In this document: piece by piece, positions 1 through 10,884 of the stretch | Position numbering within the stretch: position 1 is the stretch's first letter | Layout: every line of letters starts with the position of its first letter | Assembly (NCBI RefSeq): GCF_035046485.1 | Contig: NC_085138.1 | Coordinates: forward strand, 92,301,266 to 92,365,265 | Length of the DNA stretch: 64,000 nt | Direction: 5' to 3' | From: Aedes albopictus | Taxonomy: Eukaryota; Arthropoda; Insecta; Diptera; Culicidae | Notes under the pieces: generated by a model | Database searches by the model: none | Seen by the model: only the letters and a program-made list of their open reading frames with translations | Told to the model about the DNA's origin: nothing | Translations under genes and position numbers: made by a program

Positions 1-1673
1 GCAAAGCCCACGAGCCCACGACGCCTGTGGGTAGCTGTAGCGTAAGCACTCCGTTGTACATAGCATTCCACAGCGTTGGCCCGAGGATGGAGCTCTGTGG
101 AACTCCCGCCGTCACTTTCATTCTCCTTTGTCCAGCTTCAGTGTCGTACACCAAGACTCTGTTCTGGAAGTAGCTTTTCATGATCCGACACAGGTAGTCT
201 GGAACCCGCATTCTGTGCAGCGCTCCGCAATGGCCTCCCAGCTGGCGCTATTGAACGCGTTCTTGACGTCACGAACATCGACTGATTTGGGTGCTTGATT
301 CGTCAATTGTGACTACGGCGCAGTACCAGTTTCCTCTCCTCTTCTGTTTGGACGCCTTCTCGGCCCTCTCCAATACCGTACGGATAGCAACAATCGTCGA
401 CTTTTCCTTACGGAATCCAAACTGCATCTGTGACAGTCCATACTCTCCTTCTGTGAACGGAACCACCCTGTTAAGGAAGACCTTTTCCAGCAGCTTCCCA
501 AGTGTGTCCAGCAGGCATATCGGCCTATACGTTGCTGGATCCCCCGGTGGTGGTTTCCCTGGCTTCGGCAGTAAAACCAGTTTCTGCACCTTCCATTTGT
601 CTGGGAAGTGACCTTCTTCCAAACATTTCTGCATCACCGTCCTGAACATATCGGGGTAAGCTTGGGCCGCCGATTTCAATGCCACATTGGGGATCCCGTT
701 CGGACATTGGAGACTTGCCGAGCTTCCGCACTACCTTCATCTTCCTCATCATACGGTATTGGTGGTCACGTCGTTGGGTCGTGCTTCGGATAGAGACCCT
801 ACACGATTACCTTCAGCTTATCTGGACACATCGCTGGCATCGCTGGACCTTTGATCTTCGCCATCACGACTCGGTACGCGTCACCACAGGGGTTTGCATC
901 AGCATCTCGGCATAGCTTCTTGTGGCAGTTCACTTGCTCCCGATTACCTCCTTTTTAAATGCGGCTCTGGCCTCCTGGAACACCAACTTCCGCTCCTCCC
1001 TATCCGGAAGGTTTTTTGCCCTCTGATAGCGTCTTCTGGCTCTTAGACAGGCAGCACGAAGGGTGCCGAGTGTCTCGTTCCACCAATGCGCAGGACGTCG
1101 TCTGTACCTTGGCTCCCGTTTCCGTGGCATTGTGTTACTAGTGTCGCATGCCCTTGAAATCGCTCTTGTTAGCTCTACCGCATCTAGGTCTGGAGTGTCG
1201 CTACCCATACGGAGTGCCTCAATGAAGAGGTCCATGTCGAAGGCCTTCGTCTTCCACTTTCGCTCGCTTGTTCTGTTTCTCTGCATGGCCGTGTGCTTAC
1301 TTTCCAGTTCATGTTGCTTGCTAGCGACATCCAACCTACGTCCAACCAGATTGTCGGTTAACTCCTCCAGCATCCGATCAAATTTCTCCGCTGTCCACCT
1401 TGGGGGTGCATAGCAGCTGCATATGAAGATACCGTTAATTTTGGCGATGACGAAACCTTCGTACGTGCTTGCACTCACTTCCTGAATAGGAAATCTTCCC
1501 ATCACTTGTATAGCAGCCGTTCCCGTGCTATCTGTCACCCAGTTGTTGTTACCAAGAGGAACTCGGTACGGCTCTGCAATAATCGCAACCTCGCACGTTG
1601 CTTCCGTTGTTGACTGCCTCAACAGTTGCTGTGCGGTATCACAATGATTCAGGTTGATCTGCATTATCTCCAT
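1..1673 (-). pseudogene. R1-clade LINE ORF2 (endonuclease-reverse transcriptase), partial and broken
   Basis: ORF2 of a non-LTR retrotransposon, which would nick its target and reverse-transcribe its own RNA. The start MEIMQINLNHC (ATG at 1673-1671) overlaps the ORF1 stop by 10 nt (ATGGAGATAA), an arrangement common in R1-clade elements. An N-terminal endonuclease piece (IAEPYRVP, CSCYAPPRW) is followed by a linker rich in RARRRYQRAK. After a frameshift near 930 come reverse-transcriptase blocks: LVLLPKPGKPP, YRPICLLDTLGK, QFGFRKEKST, KNAFNS and a GVPQ-SILGP block. The core of the endonuclease, including the expected GDFNAW and SDH motifs, is missing between about residues 110 and 118, so an internal deletion is likely. 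The usual GVPQG reads GVPQS. The window ends just before the expected FADD motif. It is a dead copy. The R1 clade is well supported; the exact family is not known. Confidence 0.85.
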
Positions 1674-3652
1674 AACTGTTGGCCTGTGATCGCCTTCTTA
1701 TATACAGGGCACTTGTATCCACCCGTCGAATTGACGTTTCCTTCTTCCGCTGTGCAGAGCATGCACTTTGAGGCTTGTGAGCAGTCATTCGCAAAGTGTC
1801 CCTTCCCTCCGCATTTTCTGCATTGTTCAGATCTGTCTGGGCCTTCGCAGTTGGCCGACATGTGTCCAAAGCCCATGCACTTGTAGCATCTCAACACCCG
1901 TTTGCGGTCACTCCTTGCTATTCAGGCGACAACCCTCAGCGGGCACACCGAACAACCAACTCGTACCTTGCCAACCTTCAACAATTTGTTAGCCGCAGGC
2001 ACCGACAGTCGAATCATTGCTGTTTGTCTGCCTTGCTACCCCTTCGTCAGACGGATAATTAGAACCTCTTCTCCCAAATCGCATTGCGTCTTCAGTTCAC
2101 GACCAAGCTCCTTCACTGTTGTGATCTCGTCCAGGTATCGGCATTCGATCGTTGCTTCCTGGCACAAAGCTTTCACGTTCCCACCATCCCCGACGAGGTC
2201 GCCCAATGACTTGGCGAACTGTTCTCAGTAGGCAGAACTTTCAATCGCCGGATCCTTCTTCAGCTCAAAGAGCATATCTCCTTGCTGAGTGCGCCTGGTT
2301 CTCACCACCTTCTCACCACGTTCCTTCAACTCCGGATCCTCTCGGACTTTCTTGAGGATTGCTCCGTACGACTGTTGGTCGTTTGCCTTGACCAGCAGGG
2401 CGTCTCCCATGTGTCTTTCTCGATGGGGCAGACGGCTTTCTTCCCTGTTCTCTTTGGATCTCCTTTCGTCTCGACCCGGCTTTCAACCTTTTCGATCCGA
2501 TTATTCCCTTTCGTTTCCTCCTTTTTGGGCTGATATTTCTTCTTCTTCTTGCGATTTTTAACGACGTTCCAATCGCTGTTGGCCCTCTCGTCGCTCGACT
2601 CCTCGCTACTTTGAACATTCTTTGTCTTCTTCGGGCGTTCCTCCTCGCCTGGTGTTTCTCTATCCCGCTTGTTCGAGTTCTTATTTCTGCGTCCTTTCGG
2701 CGTCTCCTGTAACTCCTGATGCTTCCACCGCCGCAATCTGCTCCAAAGCCAGCTTCAAAGCCTTTTCAGCAGTCTCAGAGCTTTTACGCAACGCTGTGTG
2801 CTCGCGGTCAGCTTCCAACACGGCATACCTGATGCTCGACACCCTTTGCTTGATCTCAGTGTGTCAGTTACGTTGTTACGACCTTTTTCGTATTCGTGCA
2901 ACTCCACCATTTGACATCTTGGGCCTCGCAAGTTGTAGGCCTTCTTGAGTGGTGCTGCTGCTCGGTGTAGACACTGGGGGCCCTCGTTTAGTGCTACCGC
3001 TTGGTGTGGACATTTGACTCGTTACCCCTTTTGCTCCAAAGAGTCTATGTTGCCCACCTCGTGGCGTGCCGCTGTTATCCGTTGACCAGTGATGGAATTA
3101 CTCTCATCATGAAGCAATTCGCGAGCGTAAAGCCAACACAAGGTTTACTCACGATTCCGAGAGTAAACAGTGTGTGAGGATTTTTGCACTCACCTGCTTC
3201 GTGAGTAAGAAGCAAAACAAAAACACTCATGAGTTTTTATTCGTGAAGAACTAGTGGAGATGCGGGAAGTGCATTTTATTGTGGTTATAATAGCAAATCC
3301 AGTGATGCTTTATGCTTCATTGTTCCTGAAAAGCAGGACTGCCAGTCGTAAAAATGCGTTTTTCGTCAAAATGCAAAAAAAAAACTCTCTTAGCTTCGCG
3401 AATCACATGCGAGTGCTTCCAGCTTCGATTACTCACGAATAAAGAAGTGCGAGTATTCTCGGGCCCCTGTTGTTCGCGAGTATGTTTGTTTTGGTTTGTG
3501 TCTGCTCAGCTGCAATCTTCATCATTTTCCATCTCTGCCGTTGACGCGATACTAAAAGTTTCTACCGGCGATCGTGTCAACCTACTGCTCCTTAGGAATG
3601 CGCTCGCATCCTTATCATCTGCTACCTCCGTTGTTGTGTAATTGTTGTCCAT
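1664..3652 (-). pseudogene. R1-clade LINE ORF1 (Gag-like, zinc knuckles), interrupted by a hAT MITE and frameshifts
   Basis: ORF1 would encode the RNA-binding protein of the same LINE. I place the start at ATG 3652-3650 (MDNNYTTTEV). Reading through the insertion site after removing the MITE at 3087-3537 and one 8-bp duplication keeps a single frame into MSTPSGSTKRGPP. Further on there is a lysine-rich segment (KNRKKKKKYQPKK), the Gag block GDALLVKANDQQSYG, and a C-terminal pair of CCHC knuckles of form C-x2-C-x4-H-x4-C (CYKCMGFGHMSANC and CRKCGGKGHFANDC) near 1810-1897, followed by a third, looser cysteine cluster. At least two frameshifts (near 2880 and between 1900 and 2225) break it. The order Gag, knuckles, then an overlapping ORF2 fits R1-clade elements. 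Confidence 0.82.
3087..3537 (+). mobile_element. hAT-type MITE, copy 1 (451 bp)
   Basis: The left end reads CAGTGATGGAA and the right end reads TTCCATCTCTG, whose complement is CAGAGATGGAA, so short terminal inverted repeats are present. Both flanks carry the same 8 bp, CCGTTGAC (3079-3086 and 3538-3545). An 8-bp duplication with CAG-type ends is the hallmark of the hAT superfamily. The interior has no transposase ORF but many copies of CTCACGA, GAGTAA and CGCGA motifs, the kind of subterminal repeats that hAT transposases bind. It lies inside ORF1 of the R1 LINE. A second copy is at 13589-14064. Confidence 0.85.
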
Positions 3653-3875
3653 CTGGTTGGGTCCCCCTCCAAGCCGCTATCTTCTGTTGCTGTCGTGATC
3701 CCATGGTGATCCTTGCAGTGAGGCCATGCTAGGATTGACACGATCCTTTATGGGGAACCGTGTTCAGAGCCAGATCGGCACTAGTCAGTAATGTTTAACT
3801 GAGCCTATTTCCACCGGCTAAGGTGGCGAGTTCGGAACGCACTTGAAGGCCTGCCAAGGTTTTAACGGGACGGGG
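3653..3875 (-). other. Probable 5' UTR of the R1-clade LINE
   Basis: Sequence immediately upstream of the ORF1 start on the minus strand, with no open frame of note. It is bounded upstream by the foldback MITE at 3876. The true 5' end of the LINE could not be placed, because LINE homology of a different type resumes beyond the MITE. Confidence 0.45.
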
Positions 3876-4053
3876 CCCAAGTAACACACTTGTCACCGAA
3901 GAGTCACGGCGGCGCAGGTTTTTGTTGCGCAAAAGTCACTGTGACTAACATCTAGCAAGTAAGTGTTTATTTGTTAGAAGTAAGTCACGGTGACTTCTGC
4001 GCAACAAAAACCTGCGCCGCCGTGACTCTTCGGTGACAAGTGTGTTACTTGGG
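3876..4053. mobile_element. Foldback MITE with CCCAAGTAAC ends (178 bp)
   Basis: The left arm starts CCCAAGTAACACACTTGTCA and the right arm is its reverse complement for about 55 bases without a mismatch, continuing to about 70 with few changes. Almost the whole element folds into one hairpin around a short AT-rich loop near 3950-3985. Flanking bases are consistent with a 2-bp GG duplication, though the G-run makes this ambiguous alone. The same terminal sequence recurs at 22197, 33475 and in a relic split at 48897/53085. Confidence 0.85.
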
Positions 4054-4698
4054 GGGCAACCATACCATTAGCCCACTCGCCGTTTCAGAAAGGTGTCACC
4101 CATTCTTACTAGGGTAATGCAATAGCACGATTGTCAGCTCTGTAGCGTCTGGTATTATATACGTATTCCTTCCTCGTGTCCATGTGCTGCCAGTTTGCCA
4201 TAATTAGGGTCTTACTAGCATCAAACCTAATGTGCCGGTTGGCACTCCGGGTGTTTGGGCTAAGGCACTTTGGAAGCGGTACCAGGTCGCTTGTACGGAG
4301 TTGCTTGCAGATGTGTGGCTTTTTATGGGTATCCAACAGAGCCCACTGTTGAACCCCCGCCACATCCTAGGCATCTTCCTCTTGAGCTGTCTGGAGACCA
4401 GAAACCCGGTCACTCCCCGAAGGAAGCACCAAAGGTGGTAATCCACACGGGTATGTGAACAGTTTTCGCTTCGGGAAGACTCCCAAGCTTCCAACCGCAG
4501 AAGGAAGGGTTCGTCAGGCCCCTGGACTCCTGTCCTTGCTGCCCCTCTGGCCGCAACTCTGGCAGATGGTAAACGTTCGCACCATGGATCCTGTCCAACA
4601 CACCTCCTGCAGCGCTACGATGCTGAACCCGCTGTCCTTCAGTAGATCGGCGAGAATACAGGTGCTCCAAATGAAGTTGAGAGATCGGCAGTTTCACG
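4054..4698 (-). pseudogene. RTE-like LINE endonuclease relic
   Basis: On the minus strand around 4560-4690 one frame reads ILADLLKDSGFSIVALQEVC followed by WTGS, the N-terminal motif of an apurinic-type LINE endonuclease (…VALQEVRWTG…), as in RTE-clade elements. The rest of the interval is degenerate and full of stops, so only this motif supports the call. The relic appears to continue beyond the TA-flanked MITE at 4701-5535. It is not part of the R1 ORF at 1-3652. Confidence 0.5.
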
Positions 4699-4700
4699 TA

Positions 4701-5535
4701 CACCAAAACCTCCATTTAGGTAACGAGTCGGGACTGCCTAAATAGAATTTTTACCTAAATGGATTCATTACCTAAATGGATTCAGTTCATTACCTAAATG
4801 GAGTACAAGGTTGCAAAGAAGTTTAAGAAGGGAGAGTTACTAGGAGATTTAAAGGAGGTCATGTTTGGGTCATGTGGAGAGAGTTTCAGATGGTTTTCAA
4901 GAAGTTTCAGGAGGAGATGGGTTTCAGGAGGGGAGGGGCTTCAGGGGGTCTTGGTTTTCGGGGGTCTTGGAGGGTCTTAGATCAGAATTGTCATTCAAAT
5001 GACTAGCTGTGCACGAAACACGAAAAACCCTGCAAAATTCCGCCAGACTGAAAAATTATTGAATGTCAGGTCAAAGTCGGGTCAATTTTTATCGTATGTT
5101 GGACCATTGTTGGACCAATATCGAGCATCTGTTGGGTCTATGTTGGGTTTGGTGGCCAAAATAAAAACAGGTGAATGATAGGTTGATGTCGGGTTTGACG
5201 TCATCAATGCTGGAGCTGATATCAATTGAATGATGGAAGGATGGTTGCTTATCTCAATTTCAGCTGGAAATGACGCTGGATACTGACACTTTTCAATACT
5301 GCATGGAAAGGGGGGGGGTGATTAGGGGGCACATCTCAACATTACATCCCCCTCCCCTCCCCCATATCCCCTGAACACCACTCACTACATCTTCCCGTAA
5401 ACGAACCTTATACATAATCTTAAGTACTAAAACTGATCTGAACACAATCAAATTCCATTTAGGTAACGTTACCTAAATGGAGGGACCTAAATAGATTTTA
5501 CCTAAATGGATCCTACCTAAATGGAGGTTTGAGTG
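4701..5535. mobile_element. TA-flanked MITE with TACCTAAATGGA repeats (835 bp)
   Basis: The left end is CACCAAAACCTCCATTTAGG and the right end CCTAAATGGAGGTTTGAGTG, which are near-perfect inverted repeats. TA stands on both sides (4699-4700 and 5536-5537), as in Tc1/mariner-type insertions. Each end carries several copies of the palindromic half-site TTAGGTAA/TTACCTAAATGGA. The interior includes G-rich TTTCAGGAGG-like sequence and no credible transposase. A related right end occurs at 7545-7628. Confidence 0.7.
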
Positions 5536-5619
5536 TACCGCGTTTCCGTTCGCAAGTCCTTTTCGTTCGTTGGGGTCGTAGCCGTTGGTATTGGTTCGTT
5601 TTATTCTGGACGGTTATGG

Positions 5620-5698
5620 AACGGATATGGATTAAAATGCATCACGCTGTTGACAACCACTGAACAATTAGCGTGATGCATTTTCATCCAAATCCGTT
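5620..5698. repeat. Short inverted repeat (hairpin)
   Basis: AACGGATATGGATTAAAATG continuing into CATCACGCT is repeated in inverted orientation about 20 bases downstream, ending ATCCGTT. The arms are about 29 bases with few mismatches. It may be a very small MITE or the core of one; no clear target duplication was found. Confidence 0.55.
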
Positions 5699-5754
5699 CA
5701 ACGGTTCTAAAAAACGGTGCTCTAGAAATTTTGAGCTATGTACTTCAAGTACCT

Positions 5755-6095
5755 TGTCCTTGAGGGGCTTCAGAAGCTCGCGTGTGAATTTCTCGTAAGT
5801 TACATAGGGGTTTCATAGGCGCTTCAAAGTGTTTCAACGCGTTTCAGTAGGTTTCACGGGGATTTTAATGGGCTTCAGAGGCTCTCAGGTGAATTTCACG
5901 CAGGTTTCATGGAGGTTTCAAAGGCGTTTCAAAGCATTTCAATGCGTTTCAGAGTTTTTCAGGAGGTTTCCGATGGGTTTGATGGGCTTATAAGGCTCGC
6001 ATGTGAATTTCACGAATATTAATGAGGGTTTTAGAGTGTTTCAGGGCATTTTAGGAAGCTTCACAGGGATTTTAGGGGACTTCAAAGGCTCTGAG
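5755..6095. repeat. Tandem repeat, about 125-bp units, TTTCA-rich
   Basis: Three degenerate units share the order GGGCTTCAGAGGCTC, GTGAATTTCACG, GGTTTCA, GCGTTTCAAAG, GGGATTTTAGGGG. Diverged enough to be old. No coding potential. Confidence 0.6.
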
Positions 6096-7628
6096 TATAA
6101 ACTGTGTGAGTATAAACCTCATTCTTCAAGCTCTTAGATACAACTAGTAGCCCTCATACATTCAATGACCTATACTCAAGAGAGTTCTTGGAGACCATTA
6201 AAGATTCTTCGAACTCAAAACTTGATAGATCATAGTTACATGAGGTTGTGTGAGTGTGAACCTTAGTCGTAAATCTCTTAGAGACACTCAAATACGTTAG
6301 TAGATCCGATGAACTATACTCAAGAAAGCTCTTGGTGATCCTCAAACTGGAAATGAACTTACCACTTGAGAGCGCATAGGCTGTGAAGGCATAAATTTCA
6401 TTCATAGTGCTCCAATAGATTACTGATTACACATATACAGTATGCGGCAGGAAAAAATGCGAAAGTGTTTTTCAACTTCAAACCTCATTTTCGTCCATTT
6501 GACATTAACCAATCTATGTTTCAACGTTCCATGATCTATAATAGGCTAGTTTTCTGAAAAGTTAATTAAAAAATTTCCCATTTTGGTCACTAACCTTTAC
6601 AGGGCGGCGCCTGAAGATGAAGACAACCAGAATTTTCAAACCGCAGAAAATCGCACAGGTCGCTAAATTTCGCATCTGATAAAACAAAATTTTTGATTTT
6701 CTCTACAATATCATCAAATATATGTACTTATTTCATCTGGTATGTGAAACAACATGGCTCTGGATCAGTGTGGTGTGGTTGCTCATTGAATTTGAGCTAA
6801 TTTTGTTACTGTTATAGTCATTTTGTTTAATGACCATTGGGCGCGCAGTTTATTGATATCCGCTTATTAGGCCTACATTATCACATGTAAAACATCAAAT
6901 ATGTTCATTTTTATTTTTCAGTGCTAAAATATAGACATTGACTGATACACTGTCATGAAACAATAGTAATACATATCCCATATTTAGCGTGTAATAGTGC
7001 CTTGAACTTTTCGCATTTTTTCCTGCCGCACCCTGTAGATCAGATGGCCTTAACTCCAGGGAATTCTCGGATATGCTATACAATCATAGAACCCAACACT
7101 TGATAGAACATAGATGCCTGGGGTTGTGTGAGTATAAACCTCTTTCTTAATGCTCTTAGATACCATCAGTCACCTTCGTAGACTCGATGACCTATACTCA
7201 AAGGAGTTCTTGGAGAACCTTAAACAATCATTGGTAGAGCCGATGACCTTTACGCAAGGAAGTTCTTGGAAATGCTCAAACTGACAACAAACTCACCACT
7301 TGACAGCACATATGTAGTTGCATGAGGCTATGCAAGCATAAATTTCATTCATAATGCTCCAATACATCACTGAGTCCACTTGCAGATCAAATGGCCTAAA
7401 CTCCAGGGATCTCTCGAATACTCTTAAACTTTTAACCCTTAAACACTTCTTAAACGCCCCTTAACTCTTAATTCTGCTTTTCTTTTCCCGTAAACCTACT
7501 TTATCTGTAATCTTGAATACTCCGACTGCTCTGGACACAATCAAATTCCATTTAGGTAACGTTACCTAAATGGAGGGACCTAAATAGATTTTACCTAAAT
7601 GGATTCTACCTCAATGGAGGTTTCAGTG
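6096..7628. repeat. Degenerate local repeats ending in a TACCTAAATGGA cluster
   Basis: Two related blocks (about 6096-6435 and 7040-7400) share TGTGTGAGTATAAACCT, CTCTTAGATAC, GATGACCTATACTCAA and AATTTCATTCATA. The second ends in a cluster of TTACCTAAATGGA motifs at 7545-7628 that matches the right end of the MITE at 4701-5535, including about 80 bases upstream of the cluster, and is followed by TA. This looks like a second, older element of that family whose left end I could not find. The MITE at 6438-7035 is nested in it. Confidence 0.5.
6438..7035. mobile_element. Tc1/mariner-type MITE (598 bp), ends CAG..TGCGGCAGG
   Basis: Left end CAGTATGCGGCAGGAAAAAA and right end TTTTTTCCTGCCGCACCCTG are inverted repeats of about 27 bp with two mismatches. 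TA is present on both sides (6436-6437, 7036-7037). The neighbouring paralogous block around 7378-7400 reads straight through the corresponding site, which supports an insertion. AT-rich interior, no transposase. Confidence 0.8.
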
Positions 7629-7630
7629 TA

Positions 7631-8700
7631 GTACCACAAGCAATAAAAATCATCACTTTTTATGACCCAATGATAGCACTCAAATGGCACATTGCTAGCC
7701 ATAGTTGATAAATATTCTGCAGTAGACAATTTTACGATGTTATGTGCTTATGCGTTTTATTAAACCCAATAATTTATTATATTTCTAGAAAACTTACGAG
7801 AAATAAGACCATTAATATGCTAGTACTCAATGTCCCAACATATCGGAAAATAAAAATACGCATTATTTTCTTAAGACATGCGGTTTGCCGAACCAATTTT
7901 CGATAATTCCAAGAATCATTCGTCTTACGATCAATCATCCAGCAATGCATGGGATGTCAAGATTGAACCTCTTCTCGACGAGCAATTACTGCCCCAGTTC
8001 TGATTACCATAAAAACCGAAATTCCCTTTTCAGGAGCGTTTGGAAGTCGTTGATTTATGTGTGTGCCAGATGGCAATGAAGTGCACTTGACGATAACCAT
8101 AAGCAGCCAGCCCGCCAGCAGCCATACCCAGAAGGTCGGGCCAGTAAGTAGCTACAGCTGGAACGTGTTGGCAGCTAACTGACTGACTGACGATGCTCAA
8201 CCACCGACCAAAAGGAGGAAGATTTGTTTGCAAGCCACACAATCTTCTTCGAACACACACCGGGGATATGATATGACTGACGCTCGGAGACGATTGATGC
8301 CGCCGCCGCCCTATGATGGAAGAAGGAAACCAATCCGGAAGTCAGTCAGGCAAACACCGAAAAGGCGGGAAAGGAGCATTCCTCAGGAAGTGAATCATAA
8401 TCCCGAGTGTGTGTTTGGATGATTTGTATGCAGGAGATTGGTCGTATTCTTCATTAGGAGATTACGTGATTTATGTTTTGGCGTGAATTCTCTCAGGATG
8501 GAGCCTTATGGGCTGGAATTGGAGAATGTTTCCTTCTTGTACTGATTATATGTTATGAAACAAGTTATTGATTAAAATACGGATTCAATGAAATTCTGGT
8601 GAGTGCATATGAAAGAGAATGAAACAAAACTACTTTCGTGGCATCATCTTTATCAAAAGACGAAGGCACAGTGTGTGCTAACTTCTCAATGTTTGCATTA
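7631..8700. other. Low-copy DNA, no gene recognised
   Basis: No repeat shared with the rest of the window and no convincing coding signal. Short open frames (for example on the plus strand 8228-8422) have low-complexity composition and no recognisable domain. Confidence 0.4.
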
Positions 8701-8710
8701 ATTATCACTG

Positions 8711-8781
8711 GTTTTGTTGGGATTTGAACCTACAACTCTGTTTCGCTAGTCCGGCCCTTTAACCAACTGAGTCACAGAGCA
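8711..8781 (-). repeat. tRNA-derived SINE head or tRNA pseudogene
   Basis: On the minus strand an A-box-like TGACTCAGTTGGTTAAAG and a B box GGTTCAAATCC sit at tRNA spacing. The acceptor arms do not pair, so it is not a functional tRNA gene. The same family, with CCGGACTAGCGA between the boxes, recurs at 10448-10503 and in degenerate form at 28711-28760. Confidence 0.6.
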
Positions 8782-8799
8782 AGTTTAGATTCTGTGGGA

Positions 8800-9970
8800 T
8801 AGAAAGTCAAACTGAGTTCATAAATTTGAAATTGTTAAAGTGATTGACGAGGGATACGGAGTCGTGGATTAAAAACCCATCAAAACCTGTAGTAGTTTTT
8901 CATAAATTCATCTTAATGTGCCTGTGAAAAAGTCGAATATCAGTAGGTGAACTAGAACTGGATACCAGTTTTCCTTGCACTTAAGTTCGACGCAAATTCT
9001 GGTTTATTGTTTTGAAAGCAAAGTTTTTGCTCCAAATTGTTCCATCCATCACCGTGTAATAACTGGCAGCTTAAATTACAGCCGACAAATCGTTACACCA
9101 TTAGGCAACTCCCACCGAGACCCCAACCAGCAGCACCAGAGAATGGAATAGAAAACCAATTCCGTCACTTTTTCGGTAGGTATGGCCTCTCGCAAAAAGT
9201 GAACCATTTAGTTCCGTTTACCCTCACCAGCTTCCTTCCGATGATGACTGCGAGAGGCAAATCGCAGTCTCAAGTTCTTGTGTCGACGACGACTACGACA
9301 CAAAGGATAGACGGTATATTGAGAGCCGGTGGAATCCTAATGACGGTAATTATCCCTAACGATCTCAAATTCCCTTCGCAAATTCATGCTTCGCCAATTA
9401 GTGTGGCATCCTCCCGGCTTGAAGGCAGCAGCAGTGGCAGTGCGGCCTTGAGCTACATTGTTTCCGAGTGGATTTAGGTCTTTTTTTGCTTCCGTGGCGA
9501 AGTGAATCGTTTTCTGCATTGTTGTAGCGGGGTGCCCCTAAGCGGGGTGGTTCGACGAATGGTGTGGATTAATATAGTTATCTTGTATCGCGCAGAAGTG
9601 GACCGATGTAAACAACAAGATGAGCTTTCAAGAGATATAATTATAATTAGAAACGTGGATCAAGAACGCGAATGCGCTTCTTGTCAGATGAGAACTGCTT
9701 TGCAATTAATTATTATTCCTGGTGGAACTTCAGAGCTTTTTTGGGATTACTTAAGAAATTCATTCGCTATTCGTAGGTAATCATCAACGAATGAAACAAG
9801 AAGTATTTTTTTCTTAGCCACTTAACCTAATTTACAGCTCTATTGTCAACTTACGAGAGCAATAACAATTGACAGCTGCAGTTACATTTTCTATAGCGCC
9901 TGAATGTATTTTATTTTAATTCTACTATATCGAACTGGTTGCCTATGCACTGTTTTCACTTTCTACTCTG
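8800..9970. other. Low-copy DNA, no gene recognised
   Basis: A 146-codon open frame on the plus strand (9037-9477) has no domain I recognise, and neither splice nor start context supports it. Otherwise nothing stands out. Confidence 0.4.
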
Positions 9971-9975
9971 TCCTT

Positions 9976-10117
9976 GGGGCCATCCATAAACCACGTGGTC
10001 ACTAGGGTGGGGGGGGGGGGGGAGGGGGGGTCTGCCAAAAGACCACGAAAAGCCACGGAGGGGGGTGGGGGGTCTAAAATTCAGGAAAAAATGACCACGT
10101 GGTTTATGGACAGCCCC
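9976..10117. mobile_element. G-rich MITE with GTCCATAAACCACGTGGTC ends
   Basis: CATCCATAAACCACGTGGTC at the left is matched in inverse by GACCACGTGGTTTATGGACA at the right. The interior is almost all G on this strand (runs of up to 14). CTT flanks both ends (9973-9975, 10118-10120), a 3-bp duplication. The family recurs at 57251-57417 and probably at 15224-15386 and 63478-63629. Confidence 0.7.
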
Positions 10118-10199
10118 CTTGGTAGGAGGATGAGCACGATGATGTTGATGTGTGGCGCATGTTCGTTTTTCAGTCCGATGTAGGGTCTACTATGAGTTG

Positions 10200-10280
10200 C
10201 CGTTCGGAGATATCCAATTCGAATCCATGACCATCCACATTCCAAGTGAACATGTGACCACTGCGCCACGGGCCACAGCA
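10200..10280 (-). repeat. tRNA-like sequence (SINE head)
   Basis: Minus strand GTGGCGCAGTGGTCA resembles an A box and GGATTCGAATT a B box. No cloverleaf closes. A second tRNA-like type, different from the one at 8711. Confidence 0.45.
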
Positions 10281-10447
10281 TCAGAGATCCTTGCAGAATT
10301 TTTTTTTAAATTTATTTTTATTTGTGAATTTTAACTTATGCTAATTGTTCACACTTGGACGTAGACGTAAAAACTTGAAGTATTTTTAGGCAAAGTCCGT
10401 TTAATTGACGAATTGAGCGATATATGTGTAAGAAAGTACCACCTGTT

Positions 10448-10503
10448 ATGCTGGGAATCGAACCCACGACTCCGTTATCGCTAGTCCGGCGCTTTAACTA
10501 ACT
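10448..10503 (-). repeat. tRNA-derived SINE head, copy 2
   Basis: Minus strand TTAGTTAAAGCGCCGGACTA and a B box GGGTTCGATTCCC, the same family as 8711-8781. Confidence 0.55.
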
Positions 10504-10511
10504 AATATAGT

Positions 10512-10884
10512 GTGTTCAGACTTCCTTACAGGAATTCTTCTAGGGATTCCTTTACAAATTGCGAAGTTATTCCAAAAAGCCTTACTGAAATTATTGTTGC
10601 AATTCCTCCCTCCTTTAGGGATACCTTCAACAATTTATCTCTAAGAATTTCTCATGAAATTCTTCTAGGATGTTTTCTTGATTTACTTCCACAACACATC
10701 TAGAAGTTTCCCACGAAATGCTCCTCCAGGTATTCCATTACAATGCATTTTTATAAGAATTCCTTCGTAGAGAAATTCCTTAAGGAATTATCGATGAGCC
10801 TCTGAAGAAATTTCGTAAAATATTCATTTTGAAAGTACATCATGGTGTTTCTTCAGGAGCTCTCTCAGAAATTCCTCCTGGAAT
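10512..10884. repeat. GAATTCC-type degenerate tandem repeat
   Basis: Strings of AGGAATTC, TTCTTCAGG and CCTCCAGG-like words at 12 to 15 base spacing, strongly diverged. The same type fills many gaps in this window and is densest at 53145-56702. Confidence 0.6.

Noticed and set aside
9037..9477. 146-codon open frame on the plus strand
   Set aside because: No recognisable domain, no supporting splice or promoter context, unremarkable composition.
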